Below, in pieces: positions 1-9,985 of a stretch of 64,000 bases of DNA (the first letter of the stretch is position 1; each line of letters begins with the position of its first letter). A program made the translations under genes and the position numbers. Origin of the DNA: Bacteroidota bacterium. GTDB lineage: Bacteria > Bacteroidota > Bacteroidia > UKL13-3. The stretch lies in assembly GCA_947453415.1 (NCBI GenBank), contig CANGGG010000002.1:1-64000 (forward strand), written 5' to 3'. Under the pieces are notes generated by a model. It did no database searches. It saw only the letters and a list, made by a program, of their open reading frames with translations, and had not been told where the DNA came from.

Positions 1-147
1 ATTCCATTTTTGGTTTTTACATGACTTATGCTCGCATGTTTTTTTAAAACTTCTTCAATACATCGAAGCTTAAATTCATAATTGTATTTTACTTTTCTTT
101 CCATAAAAATGCCCCCAAATAGTGTCTAACTTTTTGGGGGCAGTTCA
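1..147 (-). mobile_element. End of an IS3/IS150-like insertion sequence, truncated by the window edge. Includes the start of a transposase OrfA-like CDS (about 1..104, minus) and the terminal inverted repeat
   Basis: Minus-strand reading from 104: MERKVKYNYEFKLRCIEEVLKKHASISHVKTKNG, typical of IS3-family OrfA N-termini. It is preceded by TGAACTGCCCCCAAAAAGTTAGACACTATTTGGGGGC, a classic IS3-group terminus. Confidence 0.75.
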
Positions 148-294
148 AACTCCTTTAATAAATTTAATTTCTTCCATTATGGTTTCACTTTGATTCATAT
201 TTATTGCAACTGCAAATCAGGTTATATCATTTATAATTAAAATTTTATTTCAAAAATATACATAAGTTTGTTCAACAAATTAATTAATTGAAAA

Positions 295-684
295 ATGAAA
301 AAATTAATCCTTTTTACAATTTTATTGCTAACAGTTGGTATTGCAAATGCTCAATATATGTATGATGGTTCTGGACGTCAAATTGGGAAGGCAAATGGTA
401 ATTATTATTATAATGGTTCTGGTAGGCAAATAGGAAAAGTGGAAGGAAATTACATTTATGATGGTTCCGGCCATCAATTAGGAAAGGTGGATGGAAATTA
501 TGTGTACGATGGAACCGGACATCAAATAGGGAAAATAGATGCTAATTATCTTTATAACGGTTCAGGTCGTCAAATTGGGAAATTAGATGGAGATTATTTG
601 TACGATGGTTCTGGCCACCAAATAGGAAAATCAGATGGATTTAGGCGAATGCAAATAATCATTTTCTTCTATTTTTTTATGTAG
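295..684 (+). CDS. Secreted repeat protein with six 16-aa tandem repeats (Y-x-Y-D/N-G-S-G-R/H-Q-I-G-K-x-D-G-N); resembles '4-fold beta flower' type proteins
   Basis: Signal peptide MKKLILFTILLLTVGIANAQ, then six 48-bp/16-aa repeats and a hydrophobic C-terminal tail RRMQIIIFFYFFM. Confidence 0.7.
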   Translation: MKKLILFTILLLTVGIANAQYMYDGSGRQIGKANGNYYYNGSGRQIGKVEGNYIYDGSGHQLGKVDGNYVYDGTGHQIGKIDANYLYNGSGRQIGKLDGDYLYDGSGHQIGKSDGFRRMQIIIFFYFFM

Positions 685-780
685 GGCTTTCATATACAGA
701 AATTGATAATTTGAACACTTGATAAATTTACAAACATGAAAAATACGCTTTCGTAATTTATGCTTGGTTTTTTAATTAAC

Positions 781-812
781 AAAAAAAGGAGAGCCATTTG
801 ACTCTCCTTTTC
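781..812. terminator. Bidirectional rho-independent terminator
   Basis: AAAAGGAGAG-ccatttga-CTCTCCTTTT hairpin between convergent genes. Confidence 0.8.
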
Positions 813-859
813 CATAAAACTTATAATGTAATTTGATTATATAAAATCACATTAATTTT

Positions 860-1423
860 TTATAGATTAAAGTAATATCTTAAACCAAATCCTACTGAGA
901 TAAAACTTGATGGAAACTCTGTATTCTTACCATAAGCATAATCAATTGTAATTGCATTTAAAACACTTGGAACATTACCAAGACCGATGTCTGAAAAAAG
1001 AACTAAATTATTTCGATTGTTAAATGTTTCAACTCCAAAATGAACAGAATATGATTTTTCTGATTTTTCAGGTACAGTTACACCCATATTCCACGGAATA
1101 ATATTCGGTATATAAACTGATTTTGTATTCATATTTCCTATTTCACCACTTACATAAAATCTTCCAGTTCCACCCTTACCCATTTCAATTTTATTGAAAT
1201 TATATCTTCCGTAAATTCCAATGGAAGAAGGGAGTGGGGTATTTCTTAATGTAAATCCAACACCATAGTATACTCCTAAATGGACATTCTCATTTAATGA
1301 ATAACCTAGTTCACCCTTAACGAGTGTTTCTAATCCGCTACCGAAACCTAAATGTAAGCCTTGTGCCATTGTGAAATTTGCAAATCCTAGAATTGCAAAT
1401 AAAGTGTAAAGTAGTTTTTTCAT
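860..1423 (-). CDS. Secreted/outer-membrane beta-barrel-like protein
   Basis: Signal peptide MKKLLYTLFAILGFANFTMAQ; alternating aromatic/glycine pattern and C-terminal SVGFGLRYYFNL typical of OM beta-barrels. Confidence 0.6.
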   Translation of the reverse strand: MKKLLYTLFAILGFANFTMAQGLHLGFGSGLETLVKGELGYSLNENVHLGVYYGVGFTLRNTPLPSSIGIYGRYNFNKIEMGKGGTGRFYVSGEIGNMNTKSVYIPNIIPWNMGVTVPEKSEKSYSVHFGVETFNNRNNLVLFSDIGLGNVPSVLNAITIDYAYGKNTEFPSSFISVGFGLRYYFNL

Positions 1424-1467
1424 AATTTGATTGTTTGTAAGTTCAAGTAATTTAATTTTTTGGATAT

Positions 1468-2511
1468 TTAATTCAATAAAATCTTTTTTACATCAATAAT
1501 ATTTCCAGAGGCATCAAGTAAGTTTAAGAAATATAAACCATTGCCACCCCATTGTGTAATATCAATTGTAAATTGTTGTTGGTTAATGGCTGATTGGAAT
1601 TTTTGTTGACCTAATGAATTAAATATTTTTATTGAACATCCTGACATTTTTGTGATATCACCATTATCTATGGTAATGCGGTCTTTTGTTGGGTTTGGAT
1701 AAACCTTTAAAGTGTTACTATAAGTTATAGGATTATAACCAGTACGGTTAACATTTATAACCAATGTATCTGTTACTGTTATGGTTTGATAGCATAAGTT
1801 TGCATTATACAAATTGCTTATTTCCGTTTGTGTTAGTGCTCTGTTCCATATACCGATGTCGTCTATCTGACCAATAAACCACTGTGCATCAGCGTTAAGC
1901 CATTGTCCTCCAATTCTTAAAGTTGAATTTGAATTGGAACAATTTGTAAAATTAAAACTTTGGGTAGATTTAGTAAGTAAGCCATCTATATACAACTTAT
2001 TTGTAAAATTTAAATTATCAACAGAAACAATAATATGATGCCAAAATCCTGAAATATTATTTGTAGTATCCCATAATCCACTTGTATTGCTACAACTATT
2101 TGAAATTAAATTATGCTGTAATGTATTTGAATGTGTAATTTGAAAGGTAGGACTATAATTTGGAGGGGTAGGATTACACTGCACTATCGCGGTTCCTCCT
2201 CCATTATTTGGAATTTTTATCCAATAGCTAATTGTAATACCTTTTGTTAAAGCACTTGTTAAATTATTTAAAACGATATTTTGTTGGTTACCATTAAAAT
2301 TATAAGAGCTGTTAGCATTTCCAAATCTATCTGTTGTTAATGTTGCACCATTAACAGTTCCATTATTGCCCTTTCCACTTTGGTCATTTGCATTACTATT
2401 AAATCCCCACCATCCTTTTAAACTATCGGTTGGCACATAGCTTGGCACTTGTGCCATTGTGAAATTTGCAAAACTTAAAATTGCAATTGTTGTGTAAAGT
2501 AGTTTTTTCAT
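1468..2511 (-). CDS. LamG/concanavalin A-like domain protein with T9SS type A sorting domain
   Basis: LamG-like core (DSLKGWWGFNSNANDQSGKGNNGTVNGA...IGQIDDIGIWNRALTQTEISNLY) and C-terminal VYPNPTKDRITIDNG. The start is probably the internal Met (MKKLLYTTIAILSFANFTMAQ) at 2511, not 2589. Confidence 0.8.
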   Translation of the reverse strand: MKKLLYTTIAILSFANFTMAQVPSYVPTDSLKGWWGFNSNANDQSGKGNNGTVNGATLTTDRFGNANSSYNFNGNQQNIVLNNLTSALTKGITISYWIKIPNNGGGTAIVQCNPTPPNYSPTFQITHSNTLQHNLISNSCSNTSGLWDTTNNISGFWHHIIVSVDNLNFTNKLYIDGLLTKSTQSFNFTNCSNSNSTLRIGGQWLNADAQWFIGQIDDIGIWNRALTQTEISNLYNANLCYQTITVTDTLVINVNRTGYNPITYSNTLKVYPNPTKDRITIDNGDITKMSGCSIKIFNSLGQQKFQSAINQQQFTIDITQWGGNGLYFLNLLDASGNIIDVKKILLN

Positions 2512-2545
2512 AATTGGTTTATATTTAATGTTTGACGTATAAATA

Positions 2546-2580
2546 ATATATGGTTTAGGCAAATATAACCATATATGGTT
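2546..2580. promoter_or_regulatory. Perfect 14-bp palindrome AACCATATATGGTT (2567-2580), with a second ATATATGGTT copy (2546-2555) and an overlapping minus-strand -7 box TATATTTG
   Basis: Located between divergent LamG/T9SS (minus) and XRE (plus) genes. On the minus strand it reads AACCATATATGGTTATATTTG, which matches the Bacteroidota TAnnTTTG -7 consensus. Confidence 0.6.
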
Positions 2581-2620
2581 AGTAAGCAAATAATTTATTG
2601 CTCTTTATTGTTTGGCATAA

Positions 2621-2878
2621 ATGGAAAAACAACGCTACAACATTTTGTTTGGTGAATTTGTTAAATTTAAAAGGACACAAAAAAATATGTCCCAATCAGA
2701 TTTGGCGGATTTAATGGGTAATAATTTCCAGAATATTTCTCGGCTTGAACGTGGTTTAATTACACCTACTCTTTTTTGGGTTCAGAACCTTGCAGAGGCA
2801 TTTGAAATTAAATTGAGTGATTTGATAATTGAGTTTGAAATGTTTGTTAAAATCCAAGGAAAACAACAATCAACATAA
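2621..2878 (+). CDS. XRE-family (Cro/C1-type) helix-turn-helix transcriptional regulator
   Basis: 85 aa; FVKFKRTQKNMSQSDLADLMGNNFQNISRLERGLITPTLFWVQNLAEAFEIKLSDL is a canonical HTH_3. Confidence 0.85.
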   Translation: MEKQRYNILFGEFVKFKRTQKNMSQSDLADLMGNNFQNISRLERGLITPTLFWVQNLAEAFEIKLSDLIIEFEMFVKIQGKQQST

Positions 2879-2962
2879 GCTATTACTAACCTCATCAGAA
2901 AACTAATTAACTAAAAAGAGTGAACAGTTTTTCTCTCCTATTTTTTTTGAAATTTTATACAA

Positions 2963-3002
2963 ATAAAAAAGGCTTACAAGTTTTAAAACTTGTAAGCCTT
3001 TG
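2963..3002 (-). terminator. Terminator downstream of tRNA-Val
   Basis: AAGGCTTACAAG-TTTTAAAA-CTTGTAAGCCTT stem followed by a T run on the minus strand. Confidence 0.8.
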
Positions 3003-3009
3003 ATTTTAT

Positions 3010-3087
3010 TGGTGGAGGCAACAGGATTCGAACCTGTGACCCTCTGCTTGTAAGGCAGATGCTCTGAACCAGCTGAGCTATGCCTCC
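3010..3087 (-). tRNA. tRNA-Val (anticodon UAC), CCA encoded
   Basis: Minus strand: GGAGGCATAGCTCAGCTGGTTCAGAGCATCTGCCTTACAAGCAGAGGGTCACAGGTTCGAATCCTGTTGCCTCCACCA. It shows the acceptor, D, anticodon (loop CTTACAA) and T arms plus CCA. Confidence 0.96.
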
Positions 3088-3258
3088 ATTGTTTTGGGGA
3101 GTGCAAATATAGATTTATGTTTAAAAAACGCAACATATATTTTACTTTTTGCAAAAAAATATGCTTTACTGCCTAATAATCTTAGTTATAAAATATGCTA
3201 CACATTTAAATTTATGTTTATTGAACCTTGTTTTCTATATAAAATATAAGTTGCAAAT

Positions 3259-5790
3259 TTGCGTTTACCTATAACCGTGAAATCAATTTATAAAATAATA
3301 TTAGCAAGCTTTTTAGTCATTCTATTGGCTTTAACCATTTTTGCAGGCTATTTAATTAGCAATAAGCGTGTTTTAACTGCCTATGTTCTTGAGCAAATAA
3401 ATAGTAATTTAACTGGGCAACTAAAAATTAGTTCAAGTGATGTGACTGTTTTTAAGAACTTTCCAGATGTTAGTTTGGATTTAATGGGTGTTTCAATCAG
3501 TAAGTCGGATTCCATCATTTTAAATGCCCAACATGTGTATTTGGGATTTAATATTAAAGATATTTTCAATAAAAAATATAAAATTCAAATTATTACCATT
3601 GATAGTGCTGCTGTTAATTTAGTGATTTATAAAAATGGTGAAAATAATTTTGATATCATAAAAAAGGGTACTGTAGCACAAAAGGGTGATGATAATTTTT
3701 TACTTGATTTAGAAAAAGTAAAACTTCGAAGTATTGACTTTAGCTTTATAGATTTGCAAAGCACGCAAAATTACAGCACCCAAATTCATGAGTTAGAAAT
3801 GGATGGAAAATTCAAGAACAATGAGTTTGCATTAAATATTTTTACCAATGCTTATGTAAAGAATATTTCAAGTAATGAAATTGCGTTTTTAAGCAATAAA
3901 AATTTAATAATAAAAGCAAATATTGATGTAAATAATTCAAAAAAAGTTTATCAATTTAAGAATGCACAAATTAAATTGAATGAACTAGATTTATTGTTAA
4001 ATGGAAATATTAAAAACAAAGCCAATGGAAATGAATTAGCCATTGATTTTGATTCAAAAAAGATAAGCATTACTTCACTTTTAAGCTTACTTCCTGTTAA
4101 AATACCCCAAGAGGTTTTGGCTTATAAAAGTAATGGAAATGTATTTTTTAAAGGAAATATAAACGGTTTAATTGGACCTAAAAATAATCCGAAAATAAAT
4201 ATTGATTTTGGAATAAGTAATGGAAGTATTCACAATGAAAAGCTGAATATTGACTTAAAAAATATATCGTTAGTAGGTAAGTTTAATAATGGTGATCAGC
4301 AAGGCCTGGCAAGCAGTAAACTTAGTTTAAATAATTTTAAAGCCACACTTGAAAACGATGAAATTAGTGGAGATATAAACTTAGAAAATTTATTAATTCC
4401 TAAAATAGATTTAGCGCTTTTGGGTACTGTAAATTTGGAAAATTTAGTAAAAATATTTCCTGTTTCTAGCATTGAAAAAATAAAAGGTTCACTTCAATTT
4501 GACACCAAAATTAAAGCGGATTTGGCCAATAATGATCCTGCAAGTATTTGGAAACAAAATGGTAATTATGGTAAGTTTAATTTGCTAATTAGTGATTTTA
4601 AAATAAAGAACTTTGATAAAACCATTGATAACTTAGCGGCTGATTTTACTTTAAATGGCGCTGACTTATTAGTGCAAAAATGCAATATAAATTTAAATCA
4701 ATCGGATATAAATATTCAAGGAAATTTAAACAATATTTTAGGCTATTTATTTACAAAAAATGAAACATTGAAAGCTAAAATTTCCTACAAAAGTAATTTT
4801 GTAGATTTAGCACATGTAGTATTTATGCCAGAAGCAAATGCAAATGATAAAAAAGAAACAAAATATAATTTACCACAAAACATAGAATTGCAACTAAATG
4901 CAAGCATTGAAAAATTAAAATTTAATAATTTTATTGCTAATAATTTAGAGTGTGCCTTACAGGTTTTGCCCATGCAAATTATCATTAGTCAGGCAAAACT
5001 AAAAGCATTTAATGGCAACTTATTATTTAATGCTAAAGTGCTAAATAGTGAACAAGGTAATTATTTTATTGAAAGTAAAATTGATTTAAAGAATGTAAAT
5101 ATCACTGATGCATTTCAGCAATGCAATAACTTTGGTCAAGAGAATATTACTGATAAAAACATCAAAGGAATTTACAATGGAAGTATTGATTTTGCTGGTG
5201 TATGGGACGAAAAATTGAATTGTAAAACAGATAAAATATTTGCTCAAATTAAAGTTCAAATTTTAAATGGAGAGCTTATAAACTATAAGCCATTAAGCGC
5301 ATTAAGTAAATTTATCAATTTAAATGATTTGCAAAATTTAAAATTTGCTACATTAAATAATACCATTGAAATCAGTAAAAAAACAATAACCATTCCTAAA
5401 ATGCAAATTGAAAATAATGCTGCAAATATTACATTAAGTGGAAGCCAAAATTTTGATAATTTTATTGATTATAATTTAAAAGTAAACTTAAGTGATATTC
5501 TTAGGAAAAAATTAAGCGCAAAAGACAATGCCTTTGGGGAAGAAGATGAAAAAAGAAAAGGACTCAATTTATTCATCAATATGCGTGGACCGATTGATGA
5601 TTTGAAGTTTAAATACAGTAAAAAAGAAGCAGGACAAAACATCAAAGAAGGCTTGAAAAAAGAAACTGAATCTATCAAAGATATATTGAAAAAAGAGTTT
5701 GGAATTAAACCAAATGATGGCAAACAAAACACGAATAAACCAAAAGAAAAACAAAATGAAACGGATGAATTGGAATTTGAAAAAGAGTAG
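3259..5790 (+). CDS. AsmA-like family inner-membrane/periplasmic protein
   Basis: 843 aa; N-terminal TM followed by ISSSDVTVFKNFPDVSLDLMGVSIS and long amphipathic beta repeats; AsmA-like C-terminal region. Confidence 0.75.
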   Translation: MRLPITVKSIYKIILASFLVILLALTIFAGYLISNKRVLTAYVLEQINSNLTGQLKISSSDVTVFKNFPDVSLDLMGVSISKSDSIILNAQHVYLGFNIKDIFNKKYKIQIITIDSAAVNLVIYKNGENNFDIIKKGTVAQKGDDNFLLDLEKVKLRSIDFSFIDLQSTQNYSTQIHELEMDGKFKNNEFALNIFTNAYVKNISSNEIAFLSNKNLIIKANIDVNNSKKVYQFKNAQIKLNELDLLLNGNIKNKANGNELAIDFDSKKISITSLLSLLPVKIPQEVLAYKSNGNVFFKGNINGLIGPKNNPKINIDFGISNGSIHNEKLNIDLKNISLVGKFNNGDQQGLASSKLSLNNFKATLENDEISGDINLENLLIPKIDLALLGTVNLENLVKIFPVSSIEKIKGSLQFDTKIKADLANNDPASIWKQNGNYGKFNLLISDFKIKNFDKTIDNLAADFTLNGADLLVQKCNINLNQSDINIQGNLNNILGYLFTKNETLKAKISYKSNFVDLAHVVFMPEANANDKKETKYNLPQNIELQLNASIEKLKFNNFIANNLECALQVLPMQIIISQAKLKAFNGNLLFNAKVLNSEQGNYFIESKIDLKNVNITDAFQQCNNFGQENITDKNIKGIYNGSIDFAGVWDEKLNCKTDKIFAQIKVQILNGELINYKPLSALSKFINLNDLQNLKFATLNNTIEISKKTITIPKMQIENNAANITLSGSQNFDNFIDYNLKVNLSDILRKKLSAKDNAFGEEDEKRKGLNLFINMRGPIDDLKFKYSKKEAGQNIKEGLKKETESIKDILKKEFGIKPNDGKQNTNKPKEKQNETDELEFEKE

Positions 5791-6589
5791 TATTTTCATA
5801 CTATTATTACTGACTTATAGCAATTGCTTTGCACAAAAAAATACCATTAGCAGGATTAATTTTTATGCAACTATCGGTTCTGTTTTTAATGGTTCAATAA
5901 ACTCATCAACAAGTGATAAATTAGCCAATGAAACTCAAACATATAGTAAGTACCAAGATTCAATTGCTAGCAGTGAAACTTGGCGTTTAACTTTTAGCCC
6001 TCAAATTGGAATAATTTATAAATTAAGCAAAGACGTAGATTTCCAATTTGGATTAGGTTATATTGTTTTAGGTCATCAAAGAACATTAGCTAATTTAAAA
6101 TATAAAGATTTGACTTTTCCTGGAATTGGTAGTGGCCTTGGCAATGGTAAAATTATTGATAACACCAATGGTGAAAGAAGTATAAATTTAAACTATCGTT
6201 ATCATTATTTACAAGTTCCATTAATTTTAAATTATCATTTAAATTTTAGATCACTTACCCCGAAAGTTAAAATTGCACTTTCGGGTGGAATAGGATTAAA
6301 TGTATTGCTAAAACATGATATCAATGCAGTGTTAAGTACTGGTTTTAAAATAGATGAAAAAAGTAGCTTTTCTCTTGATAGTACAGGGTATTCGGCAAGT
6401 ATTTTTACACCAAATTTGATGCTTGGAACCATGGTAGATTATAATTATTCAAAACAAATAAAATTTGTTTTACAACCTATGTTAGGTTACTATCCATTAT
6501 CGGTAACCAATGAAGATTTAGCAGCTAAACCATGGTTTGTAAATTTTAACTTTGGCGTAATTTATACGCTTGATGTGTTGAAAAAATAA
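5756..6589 (+). CDS. Outer-membrane beta-barrel protein (porin family-like)
   Basis: Likely start MKRMNWNLKKSSIFILLLLTYSNCFAQ at 5756, overlapping the AsmA stop by about 35 nt; beta-barrel pattern, C-terminal NFNFGVIYTLDVLKK. Confidence 0.6.
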   Translation: MKRMNWNLKKSSIFILLLLTYSNCFAQKNTISRINFYATIGSVFNGSINSSTSDKLANETQTYSKYQDSIASSETWRLTFSPQIGIIYKLSKDVDFQFGLGYIVLGHQRTLANLKYKDLTFPGIGSGLGNGKIIDNTNGERSINLNYRYHYLQVPLILNYHLNFRSLTPKVKIALSGGIGLNVLLKHDINAVLSTGFKIDEKSSFSLDSTGYSASIFTPNLMLGTMVDYNYSKQIKFVLQPMLGYYPLSVTNEDLAAKPWFVNFNFGVIYTLDVLKK

Positions 6590-6621
6590 AAAATCCCATT
6601 CAAAAATTTGAACAGGATTTC
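6588..6621. terminator. Hairpin terminator between convergent genes
   Basis: AAATCCcaTTCAAAaaTTTGAAcaGGATTT. Confidence 0.6.
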
Positions 6622-6638
6622 TAAGTTTACTATCTGAA

Positions 6639-8324
6639 TTAATAACCAGGTTTATCTTCTTTGTCTTTCAGTCTTTCTTTAATATCTAATCTGTGCTTTC
6701 TGGCTGTATCAATTGCTATGTCGTAACCTGCGTCAGCATGACGAATAACACCCATTGCAGGATCGTTATGTAATACACGTTTTAACCTACGCGCCGCATC
6801 TTCAGTTCCATCGGCTAAAATAACCATTCCCGCATGAATAGAATAACCCATTCCCACTCCACCACCATGATGAACCGAAACCCAACTTGCACCGCCAGCC
6901 GTATTAATTAACGCATTTAAAATTGGCCAATCTGCTACGGCATCGCTGCCATCTTTCATGGCTTCTGTTTCGCGGTTCGGACTAGCTACCGAGCCAGTAT
7001 CCAAATGGTCACGACCAATTACTATTGGACCTTTTACTTGTCCAGTTCTTACCAATTCGTTAAATGCCAAAGCAGCTTTTTCCCTATCACCTTGTCCAAT
7101 CCAACATATACGTGCAGGCAAACCTTGGAACGCAATGCGTTCTTGTGCCATGTCTAACCAACGGTGTAAAGAAGTATTTTCAGGAAATAATTCTTTCATT
7201 ACGCGGTCGGTTACATATATATCATTAGGGTCGCCACTCAAAGCCACCCAACGGAAAGGACCTTTTCCCTCGCAGAATAAAGGACGAATATAAGCAGGCA
7301 CAAAACCAGGAAATGCAAATGCATTTTCAACACCACGTTGGTCTTTTGCTTGTCCGCGTAAATTATTTCCATAATCAAAAGTAATGGCACCTTTGCTTTG
7401 CAATTCAATCATTAGTTTCACATGATGAGCCATGGTATCTAAGGATTTTGATACATACTTTTCTGGTTCAGATTTACGCATGTGGTCGGCTACTTCTTCC
7501 ACAATTCCTTCTGGGTAATAACCGTTCAAGGGGTCGTGTGCTGAAGTTTGATCAGTTAATAAATCTGGAATAATATTGCGTTCAATTAAACGCTCTAATA
7601 AATCAATTACATTACAAACGACACCAATTGATAGTCTTTGACCAGCAGCTTTTGCTTTTAAGGCCATGTCAATTGCTTGGTCAATGTCTCGGCTCATTAC
7701 ATCTAAATAACGGGTTTCAATTCGTTTTTTAATTCTCCATTCTACCATTTCTGCGGCTAAACATACACCATCGCACATGGTAACGGCCAAGGGTTGTGCG
7801 CCACCCATTCCGCCTAATCCGGCAGTAACGGTTAAAGTTCCTTTTAAAGTTCCACCAAAATGCTGGCGAGCAGCTTCAGCAAAAGTTTCATAAGTGCCTT
7901 GAACAATTCCTTGTGAGCCAATGTATATCCAACTTCCAGCCGTCATTTGGCCATACATCATCAAACCTTTTTTGTCAAGTTCATGAAAAGTTTCCCAATT
8001 AGCCCATCTTGGAACCAACATACTGTTGGAAATAATTACACGAGGCGCATCTTTATGTGTTGGTAAAATTCCAACTGGTTTTCCACTTTGAATCAAAAGG
8101 GTTTCATCTTCTTCCAAATCTTGCAAAGCTTTAACAATTAAGTCAAAACTTTCCCAGTTTCGGGCAGCTTTTCCTATTCCGCCATACACCACTAAATCGT
8201 CTGGCTTTTCGGCCACATCAGGGTCCAAATTATTATACAGCATGCGCAATGCAGCTTCTTGAACCCAACCTTTGCAGCTTAATGTATTGCCAGTTGCGGC
8301 ATGTAAATCAGTATGTTTAGTCAT
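6639..8324 (-). CDS. hutU: Urocanate hydratase
   Basis: Conserved urocanase sequence, e.g. [69 protein letters not shown]. The start is likely [13 protein letters not shown]. Confidence 0.95.
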   Translation of the reverse strand: MTKHTDLHAATGNTLSCKGWVQEAALRMLYNNLDPDVAEKPDDLVVYGGIGKAARNWESFDLIVKALQDLEEDETLLIQSGKPVGILPTHKDAPRVIISNSMLVPRWANWETFHELDKKGLMMYGQMTAGSWIYIGSQGIVQGTYETFAEAARQHFGGTLKGTLTVTAGLGGMGGAQPLAVTMCDGVCLAAEMVEWRIKKRIETRYLDVMSRDIDQAIDMALKAKAAGQRLSIGVVCNVIDLLERLIERNIIPDLLTDQTSAHDPLNGYYPEGIVEEVADHMRKSEPEKYVSKSLDTMAHHVKLMIELQSKGAITFDYGNNLRGQAKDQRGVENAFAFPGFVPAYIRPLFCEGKGPFRWVALSGDPNDIYVTDRVMKELFPENTSLHRWLDMAQERIAFQGLPARICWIGQGDREKAALAFNELVRTGQVKGPIVIGRDHLDTGSVASPNRETEAMKDGSDAVADWPILNALINTAGGASWVSVHHGGGVGMGYSIHAGMVILADGTEDAARRLKRVLHNDPAMGVIRHADAGYDIAIDTARKHRLDIKERLKDKEDKPGY

Positions 8325-8489
8325 TTTATATGTTGTATTATTATTATAAAAAGGAATTTTCAAAAGTATTGTTTTGAAACTTAAAATTTTACTACAATAA
8401 ATGATTTTTGGTAGTTGAATTTCACCTGATTATTTTTAATAAAAATGATAGTTGAATAGTTGTTATTTTGTGGCTTAAAATAAAAACCA

Positions 8490-9914
8490 ATGGAATTTCC
8501 CAAAACACCCATCATTATTTCAATATTGATAGTTACTATTTTTAATTGGTCGTGTAAAACAGTAAAAATTGAAGCACCAAAACCCAAAAGTTTTATTGGC
8601 GTTCAGCCTTCAAAACCAACTTCTATCATTGGCTTGCCAATAAACATTAATACCGAAGGTTTAACAAAGTCATTGAACAAAAAGTTCAACAACCAGCTTT
8701 ACAAAGATTCAAGTTTTGAGGATAATGATGGCGATAATTTAAAGTTAACGGTTGTAAAAAGAGGTGATTTTATTGTTTCAACTGAAAATAATGGTTTGGA
8801 TATATCAGCACCTTTGCACATTGATTTTATTTATTTGTTGAACTTCTTTGGAGGTTCACAGCAAATCAATAAAGGAGTAAATTTAACAGTAAATTTTACT
8901 TCAAACCCTTCCATTGACCGAGATTGGAATTTAATATTAAACAGCAAAGGCAAAATTACTTGGGACGATTTGCCGGTGATTGATTTAGGAATTACCAAGC
9001 TCGATTTACCCAATATTTTTGGAGGTTTAATTCAAAACTTAGTCAACAAAATGGCAAAGAAAATTGATGTGGAAGTACCCAAATCTTTGAATATTAAAAA
9101 ACAAATTGCTGATGCTTGGCTCACTTTAGAAGAACCCATTTTATTGGATTCGGTTAATAACGCTTGGTTAATGTTAAATCCTAAAAACATATTTATTACA
9201 CCCATTACTTATACAAAAAATCAAATGCAAATAAAGCTAGGTTTGTCAAGTGTCATTGAATTGGCATCTGGTTATAAACCAATAAATGATTCATTTGCTA
9301 AGCGATTACCACCATTGCGTCAGGTCAATAATTTTGATGAAAATGTAAGACTGAATTTAGGCGCATCAGTAACATTTAACCAAATAAATGATGGATTAGC
9401 TAAACAATTTGCTAGCAATCCCATGGCATTTGAAAGTTATGATTACAAGATAAAAATTAACGATGCAAAAGCATTTAATTACGGAAACAAAATAATGATA
9501 GCGCTTGACATAGATGGAAAAGTTAGAACTGGAATAGTTGGAAAAAATATAAAAGGAGTTATTTATGCTACTGGAGTTCCAATTTACAATGCAAAAAATA
9601 AAACGATTGAAATTAAGCAATTTGATTTTGAAATAAAAACCCGCGATTTATTATTGAAAGCAGGTTCTTGGTTATTGAATTCGGCTGCCTTTAAACAAAG
9701 CATTGAAAAGCAATTGGTATATTCAATAGCCGATCAATTGAATCAAGCCAGGTTAAGTGCAAATGATGCAGTTAATAAAAAAATGATTGAGACAGTAGAT
9801 ATAAAAGGTTATGTAAAAAACTTAGAGCCAGGAGAAATTTTTGTTACTTCAAATGCCATTAGAATTAATATAATTACTGATGGAAATATTGAAGTAAATC
9901 TGAATGGATTTTAA
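8490..9914 (+). CDS. DUF4403-like lipoprotein
   Basis: N-terminal lipobox-like region (IVTIFNWSCKT) and paired SIIGLPININTEGLTKSLNKKFNNQLY / domain architecture as in DUF4403. Confidence 0.65.
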   Translation: MEFPKTPIIISILIVTIFNWSCKTVKIEAPKPKSFIGVQPSKPTSIIGLPININTEGLTKSLNKKFNNQLYKDSSFEDNDGDNLKLTVVKRGDFIVSTENNGLDISAPLHIDFIYLLNFFGGSQQINKGVNLTVNFTSNPSIDRDWNLILNSKGKITWDDLPVIDLGITKLDLPNIFGGLIQNLVNKMAKKIDVEVPKSLNIKKQIADAWLTLEEPILLDSVNNAWLMLNPKNIFITPITYTKNQMQIKLGLSSVIELASGYKPINDSFAKRLPPLRQVNNFDENVRLNLGASVTFNQINDGLAKQFASNPMAFESYDYKIKINDAKAFNYGNKIMIALDIDGKVRTGIVGKNIKGVIYATGVPIYNAKNKTIEIKQFDFEIKTRDLLLKAGSWLLNSAAFKQSIEKQLVYSIADQLNQARLSANDAVNKKMIETVDIKGYVKNLEPGEIFVTSNAIRINIITDGNIEVNLNGF

Positions 9915-9930
9915 AACATTTTGATCAATA

Positions 9931-9970
9931 AAAAAGCCTATTTCAAAACGAATGAAATAGGCTTTTTTTT
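9931..9970. terminator. Bidirectional terminator
   Basis: AAAAAGCCTATTTC-aaaacgaat-GAAATAGGCTTTTTTTT. Confidence 0.9.
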
Positions 9971-9985
9971 ATTTAGAAATAAACT

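Noticed and set aside
2903-3154. 83-aa minus-strand ORF
   Set aside because: It overlaps the tRNA-Val; HSSAGSEHLPYKQRVTGSNPVAST is the typical spurious translation of a tRNA gene.
6639-8324. Histidine utilisation operon
   Set aside because: Only hutU is present; neighbours are unrelated, so no hut cluster can be claimed in this window.
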